Shown in pieces: positions 7,067-13,863 of a DNA stretch of 15,096 nucleotides. The stretch is from an uncultured Eubacteriales bacterium (GTDB lineage Bacteria; Bacillota; Clostridia; Christensenellales; CAG-138): contig UQRU01000050.1 in the NCBI GenBank assembly GCA_900543475.1, positions 1 through 15,096 of the forward strand, given 5' to 3'. Numbering within the stretch: position 1 is the stretch's first letter; each line of letters begins with the position of its first letter. Under the pieces are notes generated by a model. The model searched no databases and had not been told where the DNA came from. It was given only the letters and a program-made list of their open reading frames with translations. Position numbers and translations under genes: made by a program.

Positions 7067-7984
7067 TTAGGCCTCCGGGGGACAGTTTTCCGGGATGCGC
7101 TTGCCCTTTGGCACCCCGTCGTCGATGGCGATGCGGGCGGGGGGCTCCATGAGCAGCTCCGGGTTATTCAGCAGCCGGCGCAGGAGCTTCATGGCGTTGG
7201 CATAGTACTGGCCGTCGCAAATGCGCTCGTCGGTAACGAACTTGAGGCCGATGAAGCGGCGCTCCATATGCTCCCCTTCCTTGGTGCTCATGCGGACCTT
7301 GTGCTTGTTGCCCATGGCCAGGAACATGGAGCAGGTGCCGAACTCATATAGGTGGTGGTAGATGGGGCCGATGCCCAGGGAGCCCACGTTGGTAAGGAAG
7401 GCGCTGCAATGGAAGGGGCTGGCCTTATGGATGGCCTTAGGCAGCCAGCCGATGCTGTCCAGGCGGAAGATCACCCAGATGGTGAAGCGCATGATCCAGG
7501 CGGGGATGTAGCCGAAGAACCGGGCGATGGCGTCCATGCCGTTTTTGGCGTCCTCCAGGATGTTTACGTTCACCAGGGCGCTGACCCGGTCCACCACGTC
7601 CTTGAGGGTATCCTCGGGCTGGAACTCGGGCTTGATCATGGTTTCCACATTGGAGCCCTTGCGCTTGATCATCAGGGAGATGTTGATGGAATTGCGGGCA
7701 TAGATCTTATTCCATACCACGAACCGGTTCAGGTAGGGCTTTTCCGCGATCATGCGCACCATGGCCGCCATGAGCACATGCATGAAGGTCAGGTCCGGCA
7801 TATCCTCCCGGTGGGCCCGGATAAATGCCTCCACGGGTTCCAGGGGCATATTTTCCTCAAAAAGGTTTTGGGAATCCATGCGGGTGCGCATGATGAAGGG
7901 GATCACGTTATATACCGCGTCCACGTTCCGTACCCGCCAGCCATCATAGCGGTCAAACAAACCCCGCTTGAAATACTGCTTCAT
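7067..7984 (-). CDS. CAT/E2-type acyltransferase fold protein, stand-alone
   Basis: A 305-residue protein that resembles the catalytic domain of 2-oxoacid dehydrogenase E2 subunits and chloramphenicol acetyltransferase. There is no lipoyl domain and no partner E1 or E3 gene nearby. Clues are MPDLTFMHVLMAAMVRMIAE (62-81), SAFLTNVGSLGIG (194-206) and the C-terminal DERICDG (252-258). That last block aligns with the HRxxDG catalytic motif, but Glu253 replaces the catalytic His while Asp257-Gly258 remain. A hydrophobic insert (about 155-178) could touch the membrane. The start at 7984 is set by GGAGGA on the minus strand nine bases upstream; the frame is open to 8377 but lacks support there. It is monocistronic, with its own promoter and terminator. 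The substrate is unknown, and it may be a non-catalytic or altered-mechanism homologue. Confidence 0.8.
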   Translation of the reverse strand: MKQYFKRGLFDRYDGWRVRNVDAVYNVIPFIMRTRMDSQNLFEENMPLEPVEAFIRAHREDMPDLTFMHVLMAAMVRMIAEKPYLNRFVVWNKIYARNSINISLMIKRKGSNVETMIKPEFQPEDTLKDVVDRVSALVNVNILEDAKNGMDAIARFFGYIPAWIMRFTIWVIFRLDSIGWLPKAIHKASPFHCSAFLTNVGSLGIGPIYHHLYEFGTCSMFLAMGNKHKVRMSTKEGEHMERRFIGLKFVTDERICDGQYYANAMKLLRRLLNNPELLMEPPARIAIDDGVPKGKRIPENCPPEA

Positions 7985-8000
7985 AAAATGGTGTCCTCCG

Positions 8001-8033
8001 TAACATGTGGGGATTGGTTTCATTTTAACATGT
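8001..8033. promoter_or_regulatory. Paired TAACATGT sites, candidate operator
   Basis: TAACATGT occurs at 8001-8008 and again at 8026-8033, 25 bases apart. Each contains the palindrome ACATGT. The upstream copy abuts and slightly overlaps the minus-strand -10 element (8027-8022), and the other lies just past the predicted transcript start, before the ribosome site. This placement suits a repressor or an autoregulatory protein. No regulator gene is adjacent. Confidence 0.4.
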
Positions 8034-8050
8034 TTTGGCGTCATCCACAA
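8022..8050 (-). promoter_or_regulatory. Promoter for the acyltransferase-like gene
   Basis: Read on the minus strand, TTGTGG (8050-8045), a 17-base spacer and TAAAAT (8027-8022) form a plausible housekeeping promoter. The predicted start is near 8015, about 30 bases before the ATG at 7984. Confidence 0.5.
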
Positions 8051-8141
8051 CGGGGAGCAGCGGCTTGGGGCTAAAAGCAAGGGCCGGGAAGGAAAGCCGG
8101 CAAAAAAAACCACTGACAAAAGAATTTCTTGCCCAGGTATC

Positions 8142-8170
8142 TGTACAAACGCCTTGCAATATAGTATGAT
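8142..8170 (+). promoter_or_regulatory. thrC: Likely thrC promoter
   Basis: TGTACA (8142-8147), a 17-base spacer and TATGAT (8165-8170) form a moderate promoter; an overlapping TATAGT (8160-8165) is an alternative -10. The leader to the ATG at 8243 is about 65 bases. It contains an A/T-rich inverted repeat, ACAAAAA with TTTTTGT (8184-8198). No T-box features were recognised. Confidence 0.45.
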
Positions 8171-8242
8171 GGATATATCACAAACAAAAAGTTTTTGTCT
8201 TTCGCTAATTATTTTTAAGAGTTTATTGTTACGAGGTAAATC

Positions 8243-9475
8243 ATGCAGCATATTCTGGGTTATCGTTGCACCCTTTGCGGTGCGGAGCTTCCCTATACCG
8301 AACGGATGACCTGCCCCCATTGCGGGGAGAAGGGCATACTGGATATCATTTTTGATTATGCCTACATCAAAAAGCATCTGCTGTCCCGGGAGAGCTTAGC
8401 CGCTTGCCGGGACAATAGTATGTGGCGGTACAAGGCCCTGATGCCGCTGAAGGATCGGGATTTTTCGCCATTTTTGCGGGTGGGTTGGACGCCCTTATAT
8501 CCTTCCCGGCGGCTGGGGCCGGAGCTGGGGCTCAAGGCGCTGTATATCAAGGACGACGGGCTTAATCCCACCGCATCCCTGAAGGATCGGGCCAGCGGGG
8601 TGGCGGTGGCCAAGGCGGTGGAGCTGGGGTATGATACCATTGCCTGCTCCTCTACCGGCAACGCGGCCTCCTCTTGCGCAGGCAATGCGGCCCGGATGGG
8701 GGTCAAGACGGTGATCTTCGTGCCCAGCCGGGCGCCGGAGGGCAAGGTGGCCCAGCTGATGATCTTTGGGGCCAAGGTGGTGTCCGTACAGGGGGACTAT
8801 AAGGCCACCTTCGACCTGTCCAAAGCCGCCATTGAAAAATACGGCTGGTATAACCGGAACGCAGGCATCAACCCCATCCTCACCGAGGGGAAAAAGACCG
8901 TGGCCTTGGAGATCGCCGAACAGCTCAATTGGCAGCCCACCGACTGGGTGGCCTGTTCCGTTGGGGACGGCTGCACCATCGGCGGGGTATACAACGGTTT
9001 CCACGACCTATATGAATTGGGGTTCATCGACCGGATCCCCAAGATCCTGGGGGTACAATCCACCGGCTGCTGCCCCTTTGTGGATGCGGCCCGGGAGGGA
9101 AGGGACCTGGTGCCCACCGAGGAGAATACCCTGGCGGATTCCATCGCCGTGGGGGTGCCCCGGAATCCCAAGAAGGCTTTGCGGGCGGTATCCGCTTCGG
9201 GAGGCGCGTGGATCGCCGTGCCGGACGAGGCCATTTTGGATACCATGGGCTTGCTGGGCCGTACGGAGGGGGTCTTCGGGGAGCCTGCGGGGGTCACCGC
9301 CACGGCGGGCGTAAAGGCTGCGGTGGAGGCGGGCATCATAAAGCCCGGGGAGACCGTGACCACCATCAGCACGGGCAGCGGACTGAAGGATGTGAAAAAC
9401 GCCCTGCGCGCCGCCGGCCGGCCCACCCTGTGCGAACCCACGTTGGAAGCATTGGAAAAAAGTGGAATACTGTAA
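8243..9475 (+). CDS. thrC: Threonine synthase (PLP-dependent)
   Basis: Converts O-phosphohomoserine and water to threonine and phosphate, the last step of threonine synthesis in the cytoplasm. The 410-residue product begins with a four-Cys zinc-ribbon-like segment (C9, C12, C24, C27), seen in many threonine synthases. The fold-type II PLP core follows: Lys114 in NPTASLKDRAS is the predicted Schiff-base lysine, STGNAASSCAGNAAR (137-151) matches the cofactor phosphate/substrate loop, and STGSGLKD lies near the C-terminus (376-383). GAGGT upstream of 8243 serves as a modest ribosome site. The gene stands alone with its own promoter, away from other threonine-pathway genes. Related cysteate synthase-like enzymes share this architecture, so the exact reaction is very likely rather than certain. 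Confidence 0.9.
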   Translation: MQHILGYRCTLCGAELPYTERMTCPHCGEKGILDIIFDYAYIKKHLLSRESLAACRDNSMWRYKALMPLKDRDFSPFLRVGWTPLYPSRRLGPELGLKALYIKDDGLNPTASLKDRASGVAVAKAVELGYDTIACSSTGNAASSCAGNAARMGVKTVIFVPSRAPEGKVAQLMIFGAKVVSVQGDYKATFDLSKAAIEKYGWYNRNAGINPILTEGKKTVALEIAEQLNWQPTDWVACSVGDGCTIGGVYNGFHDLYELGFIDRIPKILGVQSTGCCPFVDAAREGRDLVPTEENTLADSIAVGVPRNPKKALRAVSASGGAWIAVPDEAILDTMGLLGRTEGVFGEPAGVTATAGVKAAVEAGIIKPGETVTTISTGSGLKDVKNALRAAGRPTLCEPTLEALEKSGIL

Positions 9476-9507
9476 CTAAATTACAAATGATATGATACCT
9501 GACGGCC

Positions 9508-9536
9508 TTGCAAAAGAAGAAAAAGTGTGGTACCAT
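9508..9536 (+). promoter_or_regulatory. Candidate promoter of the BMP importer operon
   Basis: TTGCAA (9508-9513), a 17-base spacer and TACCAT (9531-9536), each 4 of 6 to consensus. The predicted start is near 9543, giving an unusually long leader of about 160 bases before the lipoprotein gene. Confidence 0.4.
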
Positions 9537-9542
9537 TACCCT

Positions 9543-9670
9543 TGTTCTTCCGAAAAGGCTAGAAGAACAGCCGATTTAATTTGGTCGCTACGTCCTAATC
9601 AAAAAAGAGGCTGGATATTTGTTTCGGCATATATATGCGGAGAGATATCCAAATCTTACAAATTAGGCGT
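9543..9670 (+). promoter_or_regulatory. Structured 5' leader ahead of the lipoprotein gene
   Basis: The 231-base gap between thrC and the lipoprotein gene holds no convincing gene. It has an 8-bp hairpin TGTTCTTC/GAAGAACA (9543-9569). An outer stem ACG(T)CCTAAT (9590-9599) pairs with ATTAGGCGT (9662-9670). This encloses a GGATAT/ATATCC stem (9613-9618 with 9645-9650) capped by the palindrome GCATATATATGC (9627-9638). The conserved loops of purine riboswitches are not visible. It could be an unrecognised regulatory RNA or simply an mRNA-stabilising leader. No thrC terminator with a T-tract was found here. Confidence 0.35.
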
Positions 9671-9706
9671 AAAAATAAAGCGATAAAAAACAAGGAGGAA
9701 TAGCAA

Positions 9707-11032
9707 ATGAAGAAGTTTCTTGCAATTGCGCTGGCATTGATCCTGGCGCTGGGCATGGTGGCTTGTTCCACCCCCGCTGAGGCCCCGGCGGAAGAGCCTG
9801 CTGCGGAGACCCCGGCGGAAGAAGCCCCCGCCGAAGAAGCCCCCGCTGAGGAAGCCCCTGCGGAGGAAGCTCCTGCGGAGGAGGCGACCGATGGCCGTGC
9901 GGCACGGGAGCCCATCGCCGCTGCGGATCTGAAGATCGGCGTCATTCTGGTGCACGATGAGAACTCCGGTTACGACCTGGCCCACATTGAGGGCGTCCAG
10001 GCTGCTATCGCTGAGCTGGGCATCGACGAGAGCCAAGTGATCTTCAAGTACAACATCCCCGAGGATGAGACTTGCTATGACAACGCCGTTGACTTGGCGG
10101 AGCAGGGCTGCCAGATCGTATTCTCCGACAGCTACGGCCACCAGACCTACATGATGCAGGCCGCCGCTGAGTATCCCGATGTGACCTTCGTTGCTTGCAC
10201 CGGCGACATGGCCGCTGCCAGCACCCCCAACACCGCCAACATCTTCCCCTACACCTTCCAGAGCCGTTACGTCTCCGGCGTGGTAGCGGGCATGAAGCTC
10301 AAGGAGCTCATGGATGCGGGCACCGTGACCGATCCTTATGTAGGCTATGTAGGCGCCTATCCCTATGACGAAGTGGTTTCCGGCTACACCGCCTTCTATC
10401 TTGGCATCAAGAGCATCGTTCCCGAAGCCCACATGGATGTCCAGTACACCAACTCCTGGTATGATCCCGTTGCCGAAGGCGAAGCTGCCAACGCTTTGAT
10501 CGCCAAGGGCTGCGTCATCATTGGCCAGCATGCTGACTCCACCGGCGCGCCCCAGGCCGTACAGGCCCAGCTGGATGCCGGCAAGGTCTGCTACAGCGTC
10601 GGCTACAACATCGACATGCTGTCCGTAGCCCCCACCGCTGCCCTCACCAGCGCCCAGAACCATTGGGCTGCCCTGTACACCCCCACCATCAACCGGATGC
10701 TCACCGGCGAGGCGATGCCTGCGGACTTCGCCCTGGGCTATGCTGACGACGCGGTTATGATCTCCACCCTGGGCGAGAGCTGCGCCGAAGGCACCGCCGA
10801 GAAGGTGGAAGAAGTGGTGGCCGGCCTGAAGGACGGCTCCATCCAGGTCTTTGATACCGCCAACTTCACCGTGGGCGGCGAGACCGTCACCTCCACCCCC
10901 GCCCTGGATACCGACGGCGATTTCGTCAAGGATTCCGGCGAGGCCATCGTGGACGGCGTATTCCAGGAGTCCGTGCTGCGCAGCGCGCCCTACTTCGGCC
11001 TGCGGATCGACGGCATCACTGAGCTCAACTAA
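9707..11032 (+). CDS. BMP-family ABC transporter substrate-binding lipoprotein
   Basis: Extracellular, lipid-anchored receptor of the importer encoded downstream. BMP/PnrA relatives usually bind purine or other nucleosides. The 441-residue product has a signal peptide and a lipobox ending MVAC with Cys20, then an Ala/Glu/Pro linker with five exact PAEEA repeats (36-60). The periplasmic-binding-like domain runs from about 75 to the end. Fold clues are DLKIGVILVHDENSGYD near its start, IVFSDSYGHQTYMM, and the SRYVSGVVAGMKL block typical of the family. AAGGAGG at 9692-9698 supports the start. Gly and Leu codons are almost all GGC and CTG, unlike the GGG-rich upstream genes, which suggests high expression. 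A hairpin follows the gene and probably lowers expression of the ATPase and permease genes relative to this receptor. Confidence 0.92.
   Translation: MKKFLAIALALILALGMVACSTPAEAPAEEPAAETPAEEAPAEEAPAEEAPAEEAPAEEATDGRAAREPIAAADLKIGVILVHDENSGYDLAHIEGVQAAIAELGIDESQVIFKYNIPEDETCYDNAVDLAEQGCQIVFSDSYGHQTYMMQAAAEYPDVTFVACTGDMAAASTPNTANIFPYTFQSRYVSGVVAGMKLKELMDAGTVTDPYVGYVGAYPYDEVVSGYTAFYLGIKSIVPEAHMDVQYTNSWYDPVAEGEAANALIAKGCVIIGQHADSTGAPQAVQAQLDAGKVCYSVGYNIDMLSVAPTAALTSAQNHWAALYTPTINRMLTGEAMPADFALGYADDAVMISTLGESCAEGTAEKVEEVVAGLKDGSIQVFDTANFTVGGETVTSTPALDTDGDFVKDSGEAIVDGVFQESVLRSAPYFGLRIDGITELN
9812..9886 (+). repeat. Five tandem 15-base repeats encoding PAEEA
   Basis: Five consecutive in-frame 15-base units encode (PAEEA)5 in the linker between the lipidated Cys and the binding domain. 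Wobble positions differ between units (for example GAAGAA versus GAGGAA), so the array is not a very recent perfect duplication. Unit-number changes would keep the frame and alter spacer length. Confidence 0.9.
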
Positions 11033-11046
11033 TCTTTGTACCTTGC

Positions 11047-11079
11047 GAGAGAAGCGGGCTTAGCCTGCTTCTCTCCTTT
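11047..11079 (+). terminator. Intercistronic terminator/attenuator after the lipoprotein gene
   Basis: GAGAGAAGCGGGC (11047-11059) pairs with GCCTGCTTCTCTC (11063-11075), a 13-bp stem with one G-T pair and a TTA loop, followed by CTTT. The weak T-tract suggests partial termination, a common way to make more binding protein than membrane subunits. The rest of the gap to 11218 holds no gene; a GGGGTTG/CAACCCC stem is possible at 11097-11125. Confidence 0.7.
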
Positions 11080-11218
11080 CCGTAATAGCCATTTCTGGGG
11101 TTGGCTCACCCTTTCTCACAACCCCGGCGCTTTTCCAGAACCAACCTGCGATCATTCATTTCATCAATTTACCAAGCGCCTGGCCCCTTTCGGCCATACG
11201 CACAGAAAGGACAAAGCT

Positions 11219-12748
11219 TTGGAAACCCTACAAGCCATCCGAATGGTGGATATCACCAAGACCTTCGGCAAGGTGGTGGCCAACGACCGGGTCCATTTGG
11301 ACATCTACCCGGGGGAGATCCTCTCCCTGCTGGGGGAAAACGGCAGCGGCAAGACCACTTTGATGAACATGCTCTCCGGCATCTATCTACCCGATAGCGG
11401 ACAGATCTATGTGAACGGGCGGAAGGTCATCATACGTTCTCCCAAGGACGCCTTTGACCTTGGGATCGGCATGATCCATCAGCATTTTAAGCTGGTGGAT
11501 GTGCTTACTGCTGCGGAAAATATCGTCTTGGGCCTCAACGAACACCGGGTGGTGGATCTTCGCAACGTGCGGCTCAAGGTGAAAGAAATATGCGACCGGT
11601 ACGGCTTCGTGGTGGAGCCGGACAAAAAGGTCTACGATATGTCGGTCTCGGAAAAGCAGACCCTGGAGATCGTCAAGGTGCTCTACCGGGGGGCGGATAT
11701 CCTGATCCTGGATGAACCCACGGCGGTGCTCACCCCCCAGGAGACCGATAAGCTGTTCGCGGTCATGCGGAACATGAAGGCGGATGGGAAGTCCATCGTC
11801 ATCATTACCCATAAGCTTCACGAGGTTATGGAGATCTCCGACCGGGTGGCGGTGCTGCGCCGGGGCCAGTATATCGGGGATATCGCCACCAAGGATACCA
11901 ACCCCCAAGCCCTCACGGACATGATGGTGGGCCGTTCCGTATCCCTGAACATCGACCGGCCGGAGCCGGTGGACCGGAAGGAACGGCTGGTGGTCAAGAA
12001 CCTGACCGTGGTGGATGCCGACGGCATCAAACGGTTGGATGGGGTCACCTTTACCGCCTATGGCGGGGAGATCCTGGGCATTGCAGGCATCACCGGCAGC
12101 GGCCAGCGGGAGCTGCTGGAAGCCGTGGCCGGCTTGCAGACCTTGCAGCCCGGCAGCTCCATCCAGCTGATCCCCCCGGACGGGGCTCCTACGGAGCTTA
12201 CCGGCAAGGACCCCCTGGAGATCTATAAGCTGGGGGTGGGCCTGGCTTTCGTGCCGGAGGACCGGTTCGGCATGGGCCTGATCGGCAGCATGAACCTGCC
12301 GGATAACGTGATGCTGCGCAGCTATAAGAGCGGCAAATCTATGTTTACCGACCGAAAGACCCCCAGGGCATTGGCCCAGCAGATCGTGGATGAGCTGGAG
12401 GTGGTGACCCCCGGCTTGAACATCCCCCTTAGGCGCCTATCCGGCGGCAACGTGCAGAAGATGCTGGTAGGCCGGGAAATCGCCGGCTCACCCTCCCTGC
12501 TGATGACCGCTTACGCGGTGCGGGGCCTGGATATCAATACCTCCTATACCATTTACCGGCTGCTCAACGAACAAAAGACCAGAGGCGCGGCGGTGGTATA
12601 CGTGGGCGAGGACCTGGACGTACTGCTGGAGCTGTGTGACCGGATCCTGGTGCTGTGCGCCGGCAAGGTGAGCGGCATCGTGGATGGCCGGACCGCCAAA
12701 AAGGAAGAAGTGGGCCTGTTGATGACCCATTTGGGAGAGGAGGCCTAG
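11219..12748 (+). CDS. BMP-family importer double ATPase (NupO-like)
   Basis: Cytoplasmic ATPase with two fused nucleotide-binding domains (509 residues), as in nucleoside and sugar ABC importers. Domain 1 has Walker A GENGSGKTT (39-47), Q88, DEPT (165-168) and H198, but its signature is SVSEKQ (142-147) rather than LSGGQ. Domain 2 has a good LSGGN signature (407-411), but its Walker A is GITGSGQRE (290-298, Lys replaced by Gln) and its Walker B is TAYAVRGLD (430-438), lacking Asp-Glu. This complementary degeneracy is typical of the group and implies one working ATP site. The start is taken as TTG at 11219, with AAGGA seven bases upstream; the open frame further up overlaps the attenuator hairpin, and the ATG at 11243 has no ribosome site. 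The permease gene begins two bases after its stop. Confidence 0.9.
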   Translation: METLQAIRMVDITKTFGKVVANDRVHLDIYPGEILSLLGENGSGKTTLMNMLSGIYLPDSGQIYVNGRKVIIRSPKDAFDLGIGMIHQHFKLVDVLTAAENIVLGLNEHRVVDLRNVRLKVKEICDRYGFVVEPDKKVYDMSVSEKQTLEIVKVLYRGADILILDEPTAVLTPQETDKLFAVMRNMKADGKSIVIITHKLHEVMEISDRVAVLRRGQYIGDIATKDTNPQALTDMMVGRSVSLNIDRPEPVDRKERLVVKNLTVVDADGIKRLDGVTFTAYGGEILGIAGITGSGQRELLEAVAGLQTLQPGSSIQLIPPDGAPTELTGKDPLEIYKLGVGLAFVPEDRFGMGLIGSMNLPDNVMLRSYKSGKSMFTDRKTPRALAQQIVDELEVVTPGLNIPLRRLSGGNVQKMLVGREIAGSPSLLMTAYAVRGLDINTSYTIYRLLNEQKTRGAAVVYVGEDLDVLLELCDRILVLCAGKVSGIVDGRTAKKEEVGLLMTHLGEEA

Positions 12749-12750
12749 GC

Positions 12751-13860
12751 ATGAATAAAGAAAGAAGAGAACCCTGGGTCCGCATCGCCAAGCGGGGCGT
12801 CGTCCTACCCCGGTGGAAGGCCTGGGGCATACGGGGCATCGCCCTTGTAGGCGCCCTGGTGCTGTGCGCCATTATCATCTATTCCATCGTGGAGCTGAAT
12901 CCCCTGAAGGTATACGGGGCCATGTTTGAAGGCGCCTTCGGCACCAATAGGCGGATGTGGGTCACCATTCGGGATACCATGATGCTGCTGTGTATCGGTA
13001 TCGGCTTGGCCCCCGCCTTTAAGATGCGCTTCTGGAATATCGGCGCAGAGGGCCAGATCCTCATGGGCGGCATCGCTTCGGCAGCCTGTATGATCTATTT
13101 GGGCGGCGACCTGCCCGCAGGGCTGCTGCTGCCCCTCATGTTCATCCTCAGCGCACTGGCCGGCGGCCTGTGGGGCTTTATCCCCGCCTGGTTCAAGGCC
13201 AAGTGGAATACCAACGAAACCCTGTTCACCCTGATGATGAACTACATCGCCATCGGCATCGTCAAATACCTCCAGGGCGGCCCCTGGGAAAAGCGCCCCC
13301 GGGGCACCCAGCTCATCGGCCTGTTCAAGAGCGGCGCCAGAATGCCCAACGTGTGGAATATCACCATCGGTGTATTCCTCATTATCCTGTTGGTGTTCTT
13401 CATGTTCTGTTACCTGAAATATACCAAGCACGGCTTTGAGATCGCCGTGGTGGGCGAGAGTGAACCCACCGCCCGTTATGCCGGCATCGACGTGGCCAAG
13501 GTCATCGTCCGCACCATGGCCGTCTCCGGCGCCATCGCCGGTATCGTAGGCTTTATCCTGGTCTCCGGCATCAAGTACACCCTGTCCGACTCTGTTGCCG
13601 GCGGCGTGGGCTTCACCGGCATCACGGTGGCGTGGCTGGCACAGCTCAACGCCTTCGGTATGGTGCTCATCTCCTTCTTCCTGGCCATCCTGGAGAAGGG
13701 CGCCAGCACCATCAACACCGTCACCAACAACGCCATACCGGAATCCATGTCCGATATGCTCACCGGTATCATCCTGTTCTGTATGCTGGGCAGTGAGTTT
13801 TTCATTCGTTACCGGCTGATCTTCCGCGGCAGAAGCCAAGTCAAGAAGGAGGGGAAGTAA
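12751..13860 (+). CDS. BMP-family importer permease, first subunit
   Basis: Integral membrane subunit (369 residues) forming half of the translocation pore, of the branched-chain amino acid/ribose-type permease family. It has a basic N-terminal tail, about eight to nine hydrophobic segments, and the conserved blocks FWNIGAEGQILMG (94-106), NETLFTLMMNY (155-165) and VGESEPTARYAGI (234-246, the likely ATPase-coupling loop). The ATG at 12751 is preceded by GGAGG at 12739-12743 and lies two bases after the ATPase gene. A longer frame from 12655 lies inside the ATPase gene and is not credible. It pairs with the second permease three bases downstream. Substrate is inferred to be nucleosides from the family only. 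Confidence 0.92.
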   Translation: MNKERREPWVRIAKRGVVLPRWKAWGIRGIALVGALVLCAIIIYSIVELNPLKVYGAMFEGAFGTNRRMWVTIRDTMMLLCIGIGLAPAFKMRFWNIGAEGQILMGGIASAACMIYLGGDLPAGLLLPLMFILSALAGGLWGFIPAWFKAKWNTNETLFTLMMNYIAIGIVKYLQGGPWEKRPRGTQLIGLFKSGARMPNVWNITIGVFLIILLVFFMFCYLKYTKHGFEIAVVGESEPTARYAGIDVAKVIVRTMAVSGAIAGIVGFILVSGIKYTLSDSVAGGVGFTGITVAWLAQLNAFGMVLISFFLAILEKGASTINTVTNNAIPESMSDMLTGIILFCMLGSEFFIRYRLIFRGRSQVKKEGK

Positions 13861-13863
13861 CAC

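Noticed and set aside
7985..8377. 131-residue N-terminal extension of the acyltransferase-like protein
   Set aside because: It runs through the AT-rich divergent promoter region and into thrC, and a good GGAGGA site supports the ATG at 7984.
9543..9569. thrC intrinsic terminator
   Set aside because: The 8-bp stem has an 11-base loop and no T-tract after it.
9543..9670. Purine riboswitch upstream of the BMP operon
   Set aside because: The expected conserved junction and loop sequences of the purine aptamer are not visible; only generic stems can be supported.
9492..9686. 64-residue frame in the leader before the lipoprotein gene
   Set aside because: There is no ribosome site, it begins upstream of the likely promoter, and codon use differs from real genes here; the leader structure is the simpler reading.
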